Positions 1-5,307 of a DNA stretch of 5,745 nt are shown here, one piece after another (positions within the stretch are counted from its first letter, which is position 1; every line of letters starts with the position of its first letter). The translations under genes were made by a program, and so were the position numbers. Where the stretch lies: assembly GCA_964597685.1 (NCBI GenBank), contig CAZQZC010000173.1:1-5745 (forward strand), in the 5' to 3' direction. Source of the DNA: JBCBTJ01 sp964597685 (GTDB lineage Bacteria > Pseudomonadota > Alphaproteobacteria > Caulobacterales > Hyphomonadaceae). A model generated the notes under the pieces. That model saw only the letters and a list, made by a program, of their open reading frames with translations, made no database searches and was not told the origin of the DNA.

Positions 1-1
1 C

Positions 2-121
2 GCACGACAAGGCGAACTGACCGAAGCCGACCTCATGCACACGATTTTTCCGCATCCGACCTTGTCAGAGATGATGCACGAGGCGGTGCTCGACGCCTAT
101 GGGCGGGTTCTGCACGTTTAA
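2..121 (+). CDS. lpdA: Dihydrolipoamide dehydrogenase (E3), C-terminal 39 residues only
   Basis: Partial gene running in from the left edge and ending with TAA at 119-121. E3 is the FAD flavoenzyme that reoxidises dihydrolipoyl groups on the E2 subunits of pyruvate and other 2-oxoacid dehydrogenases, with NAD+ as acceptor, in the cytoplasm. Only the end of the C-terminal dimerisation domain is visible. It contains the family's hallmark segment PHPTLSEMMHEAV: the His (codon 53-55) is the active-site base supplied to the partner subunit, and the Glu five residues later pairs with it. The ending LDAYGRVLHV is a usual E3 tail, so the C-terminus looks complete. The FAD and NAD domains and the CxxxxC redox disulfide lie outside the window. 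The presence of lipA at the other end supports this being the E3 of the pyruvate dehydrogenase cluster, although its specific complex cannot be proved from the fragment. Confidence 0.93.
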   Translation, partial: ARQGELTEADLMHTIFPHPTLSEMMHEAVLDAYGRVLHV

Positions 122-142
122 AGGAAAGGCCGGCAGGCGGCG

Positions 143-442
143 TCAGGCCTTCGCGCCGCCCATCAACACCTCGACAATGCCGGCCACCACCGTCACCAGG
201 ATTGCGGCGATAGAAAAGATGATCCCGCTCATCAAAGCGGCGTCCGGTCCCTCAAGTACCGCCATTCCGATATTGCAGAGGATCGCGACCAACATCGCCG
301 CCATGAAGACGCGGATGGAGAACGCTGTCTTCGTGGCGAACCCGAAGAGCCAAGCAAGCAAGAGGGAAGCCCCCGCGACCACGAGCATGGCGATCGCGAT
401 GTTGCCGAGTGAAAGATTGATGCCGCCCAAAGATGTCCCCAT
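143..442 (-). CDS. Small three-helix integral membrane protein, unknown function
   Basis: I do not recognise the family. The 99-residue product is almost entirely hydrophobic. Likely membrane segments lie at about residues 13-36, 43-63 and 67-94. The only charged stretch in the first half is the Lys-Arg loop around residues 38-44 (TKTAFSIR), and an acidic turn EGPD (64-67) separates helices 2 and 3. By the positive-inside rule the loop between helices 1 and 2 would be cytoplasmic. The start at ATG 440-442 is the first Met in the open frame and gives a full first helix. The upstream sequence has only a weak A/G-rich ribosome site. The stop (TGA) at 143-145 faces the lpd stop across 21 bases, so the genes are convergent and it is not part of the lpd operon. 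No signal peptide or enzymatic motif is visible. That it is a real gene rests on the clean membrane topology and coherent codons. Confidence 0.72.
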   Translation of the reverse strand: MGTSLGGINLSLGNIAIAMLVVAGASLLLAWLFGFATKTAFSIRVFMAAMLVAILCNIGMAVLEGPDAALMSGIIFSIAAILVTVVAGIVEVLMGGAKA

Positions 443-473
443 AGGTGTTCTTTACCGTTCATGACGGCGGCCA

Positions 474-596
474 TCAAGATAGCTGGGCGTCAAGATCGGC
501 CTTTGCGGCGGCTTCGACGGCCGCGCGATTGAGTCGTCTGACTTGCCACGGCGGTGATGCGTTCGTTTTCGGCGCCAACCAGTCAAAATTGGACAT
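474..596 (-). CDS. Possible 40-residue small protein, unrecognised
   Basis: A short ORF from ATG (594-596) to TGA (474-476). It starts MSNFDWLAPKTNASPPW and continues into an alanine-rich, probably helical C-terminus (about residues 21-40, RLNRAAVEAAAKADLDAQLS). The composition looks like a real soluble protein: aromatic residues and a Pro cluster in the first half, then an amphipathic-looking Ala/Leu/Glu/Lys helix. Overlapping frames here are Arg/Pro-rich. An in-frame TAG lies eight codons upstream with no other standard start between, so the ORF is either this size or not real. It ends 31 bases before the start of the membrane-protein gene on the same strand, which fits a two-gene transcript. 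Against it: no good Shine-Dalgarno site, very short length, and third-position GC that is only moderate. It could also be the remnant of a longer decayed gene. Confidence 0.35.
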   Translation of the reverse strand: MSNFDWLAPKTNASPPWQVRRLNRAAVEAAAKADLDAQLS

Positions 597-753
597 CCAT
601 GCTCGGGGATAGGCGACGCTCTATCCAACACTTGGTCCTCTCCCCCGTCATCCCCGGAAAAGCGAAGCGGAGACAAAGCGGTCGCCTCACAGCTGAATCC
701 CGTCGCGGACGGCTGGCAATTGGCTGCGCGCTTGTTACGGTGAGGCGGAATAC
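597..753. other. Non-coding leader between divergent genes; no clear element
   Basis: The gap between the membrane-protein gene (start 442) and the M1 peptidase (start 765) is about 320 bases. Apart from the possible small ORF at 474-596 I see no gene in it. It should hold the promoter of the peptidase operon and that of the leftward gene(s), but no well-matched -35/-10 pair stands out on either strand. A 7-base inverted pair, CGGGGAT (604-610) and ATCCCCG (650-656), is separated by 39 bases. The longer open frame across 452-778 on the minus strand is Arg/Pro/Ser-rich and overlaps the peptidase start, so I do not count it as a gene. Confidence 0.5.
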
Positions 754-759
754 GGGGAG
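754..759 (+). promoter_or_regulatory. Shine-Dalgarno site of the M1 peptidase gene
   Basis: GGGGAG lies five bases before ATG 765-767. It decides the start: an in-frame GTG at 759-761 sits inside this purine tract and would have no ribosome site of its own, so ATG 765 is preferred. Confidence 0.7.
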
Positions 760-764
760 TGCTG

Positions 765-3149
765 ATGCGGTTTTTCATTTTGTTCGCGTGGATTTTTACC
801 CTGGGCGTCCAGGCCGAGGGGCAAGCTCTTCGTCAAACCAAGGTCGATTTCGAAGACAAATTCCGTCAGCTCGACGAGGATTATCCGACACCCACAGAAG
901 TGCGGCTGGCTTCAGGCGCGCCGGGACCGGATTACTGGCAGCAAGACGTCGATTACGACATCAAAGTGCGCCTCAACGAACGCGATAAGCGCCTGATCGG
1001 CCAGGAGACGATAACCTACACGAACAATTCGCCGCATGCGCTCAGCTATCTGTGGCTGCAACTCGATCAGAACAGATTTCGCGCGGACTCCCTCGATAAT
1101 CGCAGCCGCACCGCATCCAACGACGAACGGATCTCCTATTACGCCGTGCGCCGCGCAAAGACGCTGCAAGATTTCGAAGGCGGCTACGACATCCGCAATG
1201 TTGAGGACGGCTTCGGCGAAGCGCTCGATTTCGTCATCGTCGACACAAACATGCGCATCGATCTGCCGGAGCCGCTGGCCCCCGGTGCAACCTTCGAATT
1301 TTCGCTGAACTTCTCGTTCAACATGATCGATACCCGGGTTATCGGCGGTCGTGCGGGTTATGAGTGCTTCGACGGCGAGCAAGACGGCGGCGACTGCATT
1401 TATCTCGTCGCGCAATGGTTTCCGCGTCTGCACGCCTATTCCGACTATGAAGGCTGGCACAATAAGGCCTTTTTGGGCTCCGGCGAGTTCACGCTCGAGT
1501 TCGGCGACTACACGGTCGAGATCACGGTGCCGGAAGACCATGTCGTCTCGTCCACCGGTGTCTTGCAGAACGAGGACGACGTCCTCGACGCCGACCAACG
1601 CGAACGCCTCGCCGACGCGCGCGAGAGCGACGAACCCGTCTACATCGTGACGCCGGAGGAGGCGCTCGAGAACGAAAAACGCCCAGCCCGCGCGGCGCGG
1701 ACGTGGATCTTCGAGGCGGAGAATGTTCGGGATTTCGCGTGGGCCTCCTCGCGGAAATTCATTTGGGACGCGATGAACGTCGCCCAGGAAGAGTCAGACG
1801 GCGAGGACGTGCTCGCCATGTCCTTCTATCCGAACGAAGCAGAACCGCTTTGGTCAGCCTATTCGACGAAATCGATCGCGCACACGATCAAGGTTTATTC
1901 GCGCTATTCCTTCGCCTATCCCTATCCGACCGCTCAGTCCGTCAACGGTCCCGTTGGGGGCATGGAATATCCCATGATCACCTTCAACGGCCCCAGGCCC
2001 GTGAAGGACGACGACGGCAACCTCACTTATTCACGGCGCACGAAGTACGGCCTGATCAGCGTCATCATCCATGAGATCGGCCACATCTATTTCCCGATGA
2101 CGGTGAATTCCGACGAGCGTCAATGGACGTGGATGGACGAAGGACTGAACACATTCCTGCAATTTGTCGCCGAGCAGGAATGGGAAGAGGCTTACCCATC
2201 GCGCCGGGGCGAACCGAAAAACATCATCCCATACATGGTCAGCCGTAATCAGGTCCCGATCATGACCCAGTCGGACTCAATCCTTCAATTCGGAGACAAC
2301 GCCTACGGCAAGCCGGCGACAGCCCTGAACATCCTCCGCGAAACGATTCTCGGCCGGGATCTGTTCGACCGCGCCTTTCGGGATTATTCCGAGCGCTGGA
2401 AGTTCAAACGCCCAACCCCGTATGACTTCTTCCGCAGCATGGAAGAGGCCTCCGGCGTCGATCTCGACTGGTTCTGGCGCGGCTGGTTCTATTCGACAGA
2501 TCATGTCGACATCTCCATCGACAGTGTTGTGAAGGGCACGCTCGATACGAAGGATCCAGACGTCGAAAAACAACGCCAACGCGAGGAGAAGGCCGACGAA
2601 CCGCTGTCGATCACGGTTGAGCGCAATGAAGACTTTCCCAAGGCGGTCGAGGACGACCCGTCATTGCTCGATTTCTATAATGAAAACGACGAATTCACCG
2701 TCGGCGAGACAGAGCGTGAGGGCTACGAAAAGACGCGGGAAGGCCTCGAAGATTGGGAGCGCGAGGCGCTCGACGTCGCGGACAATTTCTACTTCTTGAC
2801 CTTCTCCAATCATGGCGGCCTGGTCATGCCAATAATATTGGAACTGACCTACGCGTCCGGCGAGACGGAGATGTTGCGCCTGCCGGCGGAGATCTGGCGG
2901 CGGAGCCCGAAAAAAGTGACCAAGATGATCGTGACCGACAAGGATTTGGTCTCCGTCGAACTCGACCCTCGGTGGGAGACGGCTGACACGGACCGGTCCA
3001 ACAATCACTTTCCGCAGAAGATCGAACCTTCGCGGTTGGAAACGTTCAAACGGTCGCAGACCAAGAACCTAATGCAGCGGCTCGATCTGAAGGTGGAGCC
3101 GGGCGACCTGCGTACGCTTGAGGTCGAAGATGATGACGAAGAAGACTAA
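765..3149 (+). CDS. Secreted M1-family zinc metallopeptidase (aminopeptidase N-like)
   Basis: The product has 794 residues. It begins with a Sec signal peptide: MRFF, a hydrophobic core to about residue 16, and a probable cut after VQA. An N-terminal beta domain follows. The catalytic domain carries the gluzincin signature: HEIGH at 436-440 and the third zinc ligand Glu-459 exactly 18 residues later (in WMDEGLN). The substrate-binding exopeptidase motif appears as GGMEY (398-402) in place of GAMEN. The likely transition-state Tyr is 514 (DNAYGKPATAL). The catalytic domain ends near WFWRGWFY (569-576). A highly charged segment (about 590-673) leads to a C-terminal beta-sandwich (about 674-745) and an acidic tail, EVEDDDEED. 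All zinc and catalytic residues are present, so it should be active, removing N-terminal residues from peptides in the periplasm or outside the cell. The substrate is unknown. The gene overlaps the DUF6702 gene downstream by 20 bases. The family call is firm; the physiological role is not known. Confidence 0.93.
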   Translation: MRFFILFAWIFTLGVQAEGQALRQTKVDFEDKFRQLDEDYPTPTEVRLASGAPGPDYWQQDVDYDIKVRLNERDKRLIGQETITYTNNSPHALSYLWLQLDQNRFRADSLDNRSRTASNDERISYYAVRRAKTLQDFEGGYDIRNVEDGFGEALDFVIVDTNMRIDLPEPLAPGATFEFSLNFSFNMIDTRVIGGRAGYECFDGEQDGGDCIYLVAQWFPRLHAYSDYEGWHNKAFLGSGEFTLEFGDYTVEITVPEDHVVSSTGVLQNEDDVLDADQRERLADARESDEPVYIVTPEEALENEKRPARAARTWIFEAENVRDFAWASSRKFIWDAMNVAQEESDGEDVLAMSFYPNEAEPLWSAYSTKSIAHTIKVYSRYSFAYPYPTAQSVNGPVGGMEYPMITFNGPRPVKDDDGNLTYSRRTKYGLISVIIHEIGHIYFPMTVNSDERQWTWMDEGLNTFLQFVAEQEWEEAYPSRRGEPKNIIPYMVSRNQVPIMTQSDSILQFGDNAYGKPATALNILRETILGRDLFDRAFRDYSERWKFKRPTPYDFFRSMEEASGVDLDWFWRGWFYSTDHVDISIDSVVKGTLDTKDPDVEKQRQREEKADEPLSITVERNEDFPKAVEDDPSLLDFYNENDEFTVGETEREGYEKTREGLEDWEREALDVADNFYFLTFSNHGGLVMPIILELTYASGETEMLRLPAEIWRRSPKKVTKMIVTDKDLVSVELDPRWETADTDRSNNHFPQKIEPSRLETFKRSQTKNLMQRLDLKVEPGDLRTLEVEDDDEED
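3120..3123 (+). promoter_or_regulatory. Shine-Dalgarno site of the DUF6702 gene, inside the M1 coding sequence
   Basis: GAGG, within TGAGGT at 3119-3124, is six bases before ATG 3130. It favours ATG 3130 (or the tandem ATG 3133) over an in-frame TTG at 3118, which starts within the site. Since it lies within the last ten codons of the peptidase gene, ribosomes finishing that gene would expose or reuse it, which suggests translational coupling. Confidence 0.55.
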
Positions 3150-3618
3150 GGCCTTTGCCGCAGCGATTGCGCTCGCAGCCTTGGCGTCGCCGGCGGCTGC
3201 GCACCGCCTTGGCGTGCCGGTGACAACCATCGAGTACAATGACCGCACGGAGCTCTGGGAAGTCGTTCATCGCATCTCAGCCCACGATCTCGAAGCGGTT
3301 ATGGTCGATCTCGTTCCGCTCGACGGGCTCTATGATACGCGCGACGGCGTGCTCGCGATTGGTCGATATGTCGATGCGCATTTCACGATCTTCGGCCCGG
3401 AGGGGGAGGCGGCGCTAACCTATCTCGGCGCCGAACTCGACCGCGATATGGTGTTTGTCTATTTCGAAGCCGCCGACCTCACGCCGCGCCGTGTCGACAG
3501 TGATCTCTTGCTCGTGGACGATCCGCGCGCCCATGCGCTTGTTAACATCGCGACGCCAAACGGCCTGGAAACGTTGGTGTTCGTCGCTGCGGACGGGCCG
3601 AAGGCGATCCCTGACTAG
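3130..3618 (+). CDS. Exported DUF6702-family protein, partner of the M1 peptidase
   Basis: The product has 162 residues. It opens with a textbook signal peptide: MMTKKTK, an Ala/Leu core, and a probable cut in SPAAA-HRLG (after about residue 22). The mature protein then begins with His and the pattern VTTIEYNDRTELWEVVHRIS-HDLE. That is how I recognise DUF6702: a short exported beta-rich domain whose first strands carry the N-terminal His, an IEYN-like strand and an (R)I-DDLE-like strand. No catalytic motif, lipobox or membrane anchor is present and there are no cysteines in the mature part. The function is unknown. From general knowledge, DUF6702 genes often sit beside M1 peptidase genes, and here the two overlap by 20 bases, so a joint role such as an accessory or substrate-presenting subunit is a reasonable inference. 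The stop is TAG at 3616-3618. The family call rests on pattern memory, not on a profile search. Confidence 0.8.
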   Translation: MMTKKTKAFAAAIALAALASPAAAHRLGVPVTTIEYNDRTELWEVVHRISAHDLEAVMVDLVPLDGLYDTRDGVLAIGRYVDAHFTIFGPEGEAALTYLGAELDRDMVFVYFEAADLTPRRVDSDLLLVDDPRAHALVNIATPNGLETLVFVAADGPKAIPD

Positions 3619-3629
3619 GCCGACCGGCG

Positions 3630-5213
3630 TCACCCCTCGATCAAGTCCTTGGCGAGCGATTGGACGGCTCCGTAGTCCACCTTCCCCGTGCCGAGGACCG
3701 GGATTTGGTCAACGTGGAAGATTTTCCGCGGGACTGAAATCTCCGGCACGCCGTGGTTCTGGGCCCATGCGATGATGTCTTCGCGATTGGCGTCCGGAGA
3801 ATCGGATAAGAGGAGGACCTGCTCGCCCTTGCGGGGATCCGGCGCCGTGGCGGCCGCGTGCATATTGTCCGGCCAGATGGCGCTGGCGCAATTTTCGACC
3901 ACGGCGAGGGAGACCATCTCGCCGCCGATCTTCGCAAAGCGCTTTACGCGGCCCTGAATGCGGATGTAGCCGTCGTCGTCGATTGAGACGATGTCGCCGG
4001 TGTCGTGCCAACCATCGTCGGGCTGCTCCAGCACGCCAGGATTGGACGCCCGAAGATACCCACGCATCACGTTCGGTCCCCGAACCCGCAATTTGCCGCC
4101 GTCATCAATCCCCTCGACGGGAACCAGATCGTATTCCATGCCTGACATGAGCTGACCGACGGTGCCCGGCTTATTGCCGCCGATCCGGTTCGCCGCGATC
4201 ACGGGCGCGGCCTCGGTCGCTCCGTAACCCTCTAAAATCTCGATATTGAATTTCTTGCGCACGAGCTGACGCGTCTCGTCCCTGACCCGTTCCGCCCCGC
4301 AAACAGCCAAGCGAACGCTGTTGAGGTCCCCCTGGTCGCCTGCGCGGGCGTATTGGGAGATGAACGTGTCGGTGGCGAGCAGGATGGTCGAATTGGTCTT
4401 CCGGATCCGCTTGGCGATCTCCTTGGGTTGGAGCGGGGTAGGGTGGAAGATCGCCTTCACGCCTGCGATTAGCGGCAGGACAGCGCCCACGGTCAGGCCG
4501 AAGCAATGAAACGTCGGGAGAGGATTGAAGACTGTGTCAACCTTCGGATCCAAGCCGATATGCGCGCGAACTTGTTCGACATTGGCCATGACGTTCTCAT
4601 GGCTCAAGACCACGCCCTTAGGCTCTCCCTCGGTGCCCGACGTGAAAAGAACGACCCCGGGTTTCGACGGGCTAAGCGCGCTGCGAAACAGCCATGGCGC
4701 GAGTGGTCCGAGTGCGCCGGCTAGTTTGTGTGTCAGCTTTAAATTCTCTCGGACGTCTTCGAGATAAACGATCTCAGCATTGGTTTCCAATTCCTCGATC
4801 AAAGGCTGAAGATTGCCCATGTCGACAAAACGATGGGCCGTCACAATGCGCTTCACTTCTGCAGCTTTGAGAGCGGACTTCAGGTTTCGCGCGCCGGCTG
4901 TGAAGTTCAGCATCGCCGGAACGCGGCCATAGGCCTCTAGGGCGTAGAAGGCGATCACGGCGCCAGCGCCGGTCGGTAGAAGAACGCCAACCGCCTCTCC
5001 GGGCTGCGTTCCAGCCTTGAGCGCGGAGCCAAGCGCGAAAGCGGCGCGAAGCACCTCTTGATAACTCAGTTTACGCTCATCGCCGTCGACGATCGCCGTC
5101 GACTTGGTTCCAAACTCCTTGGCGGCGCGCATCAATCCCGCGAACAGATCGACCTTGGTTCGCACTGGCTTGTAGGGCAGGGGCTGAATCACAGGTTCGG
5201 CCAGGGCGGTCAT
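3630..5213 (-). CDS. Aas-like acyl-ACP/acyl-CoA synthetase (AMP-forming), stand-alone
   Basis: The 527-residue product is an adenylate-forming (ANL) enzyme with all core motifs. They are the P-loop FTSGTEGEPKG (190-200), A5 EGYGATE (328-334), A7 with Asp-404/Asp-407 in HDTGD, the hinge GRVKRFAKIGGEMVSL (421-436), and A10 PVLGTGKVDY with catalytic Lys-511. The wording of several blocks (LPTFHCFGLTVGAVLPL, GAERV, GMEYDLVPVEGIDDGGKL, KRFAKIGGEMVSL, HGVPEISVPRKI) closely resembles the C-terminal half of E. coli Aas, the 2-acyl-GPE acyltransferase/acyl-ACP synthetase. The PlsC-like acyltransferase half is absent and not encoded next to it. Expected reaction: fatty acid + ATP + ACP (or CoA) to acyl thioester + AMP + PPi, in the cytoplasm. 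The open frame extends 78 codons upstream, but ATG 5211-5213 has a strong ribosome site and the family-like start, so I use it. The stop is 11 bases from the convergent DUF6702 stop. Acceptor (ACP versus CoA) and chain length cannot be read from the sequence. Confidence 0.88.
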   Translation of the reverse strand: MTALAEPVIQPLPYKPVRTKVDLFAGLMRAAKEFGTKSTAIVDGDERKLSYQEVLRAAFALGSALKAGTQPGEAVGVLLPTGAGAVIAFYALEAYGRVPAMLNFTAGARNLKSALKAAEVKRIVTAHRFVDMGNLQPLIEELETNAEIVYLEDVRENLKLTHKLAGALGPLAPWLFRSALSPSKPGVVLFTSGTEGEPKGVVLSHENVMANVEQVRAHIGLDPKVDTVFNPLPTFHCFGLTVGAVLPLIAGVKAIFHPTPLQPKEIAKRIRKTNSTILLATDTFISQYARAGDQGDLNSVRLAVCGAERVRDETRQLVRKKFNIEILEGYGATEAAPVIAANRIGGNKPGTVGQLMSGMEYDLVPVEGIDDGGKLRVRGPNVMRGYLRASNPGVLEQPDDGWHDTGDIVSIDDDGYIRIQGRVKRFAKIGGEMVSLAVVENCASAIWPDNMHAAATAPDPRKGEQVLLLSDSPDANREDIIAWAQNHGVPEISVPRKIFHVDQIPVLGTGKVDYGAVQSLAKDLIEG

Positions 5214-5218
5214 AACGT

Positions 5219-5225
5219 CTTCCTC
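5219..5225 (-). promoter_or_regulatory. Shine-Dalgarno site of the Aas-like synthetase gene
   Basis: Read on the minus strand this is GAGGAAG, five bases before ATG 5211-5213. It rules against the longer open frame whose first Met is near 5447 and which would run through the lipA start in antisense. Confidence 0.75.
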
Positions 5226-5246
5226 TCGGTCCTGGCGCGAACGCCT

Positions 5247-5262
5247 GTCACAAATCGTCACA
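5247..5262. repeat. Direct repeat GTCACA-N4-GTCACA, possible operator half-sites
   Basis: Two exact copies of GTCACA (5247-5252 and 5257-5262) are separated by AATC, giving a 10-base repeat period, one turn of the helix. On the minus strand the sites read TGTGAC and lie between the putative promoter and the ribosome site of the synthetase gene. Tandem half-sites on one face of DNA are typical of OmpR-type response regulators, but the specific regulator is unknown. Confidence 0.35.
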
Positions 5263-5274
5263 CTAGATAAACCT

Positions 5275-5287
5275 GTTGCGAGGCAAC
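5275..5287. repeat. Short inverted repeat GTTGC-GAG-GCAAC upstream of lipA
   Basis: A perfect 5-base inverted repeat with a 3-base loop. An overlapping alternative pairing, TTGCG (5276-5280) with CGCAA (5287-5291), shares the same bases. It ends just before the AAGGA ribosome site of lipA, so it could be an operator or a small mRNA hairpin near the initiation site. It has no T tract and is not a terminator. Confidence 0.25.
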
Positions 5288-5292
5288 GCAAT

Positions 5293-5297
5293 AAGGA
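5293..5297 (+). promoter_or_regulatory. Candidate Shine-Dalgarno site of lipA
   Basis: AAGGA lies ten bases before ATG 5308-5310. It is the only good ribosome site upstream of the several in-frame ATG codons (5308, 5326, 5347, 5359) and is the reason for choosing the first. Confidence 0.45.
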
Positions 5298-5307
5298 CAG
5301 AACAGGC

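Larger units (their letters stand above)
5214..5307. promoter_or_regulatory. Divergent control region between the synthetase gene and lipA
   Basis: These 94 bases separate two genes read away from each other, so both promoters should lie here or just inside the neighbouring genes. It is the most A/T-containing stretch nearby (around CACTAGATAAACC, 5261-5273). On the minus strand a weak pair TTGCGT / TATCTA with a 16-base spacer could serve the synthetase gene. No good -35 matches TAGATA (5264-5269) for lipA. A direct repeat (5247-5262) and an inverted repeat (5275-5287) are described separately; both are placed where a regulator could act on either gene. Confidence 0.45.

Noticed and set aside
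126..160. Hairpins between the lpd and membrane-protein stops (AAGGCC 126-131 with GGCCTT 146-151; GGCGGCG 136-142 with CGCCGCC 154-160)
   Set aside because: The two stems are mutually exclusive, have 11-14 base loops and no T tract follows on either strand. I do not call a terminator, though convergent termination is expected here.
604..656. CGGGGAT / ATCCCCG inverted pair as an intergenic palindromic repeat element
   Set aside because: Only 7 bases pair across a 39-base spacer, the inner arms do not extend, and no second copy of the unit is in the window.
452..778. 108-codon open frame on the minus strand in the 5' intergenic region
   Set aside because: It is rich in Arg, Pro and Ser, has no recognisable domain, and overlaps the ribosome site and start of the M1 gene in antisense. 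It looks like a GC-driven chance frame.
912..1598. 228-codon open frame antisense to the M1 peptidase
   Set aside because: It lies entirely opposite a well-supported gene with family motifs. Its Val/Ala/Arg-rich sequence is the usual mirror of a GC-rich coding region, with no domain or ribosome-site support.
1956..1970. GGMEY in place of GAMEN in the M1 peptidase as a loss-of-function sign
   Set aside because: The Met-Glu core is kept, and GxMEY is, to my knowledge, common in this bacterial branch of M1 peptidases. HEIGH, Glu-459 and Tyr-514 are intact, so an active enzyme is expected.
3611..3632. Bidirectional terminator between the convergent DUF6702 and synthetase stops
   Set aside because: Only 11 bases separate the stops. 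The best stem is about three base pairs (GCC/GGC) with no T tract.
5245..5261. Pho box (PhoB site) reading of CTGTCACAAATCGTCAC
   Set aside because: It resembles the CTGTCAT-N4-CTGTCAT pattern, but the repeat period is 10 bases rather than the required 11 and the second half-site lacks its T. It is kept only as a generic direct repeat.
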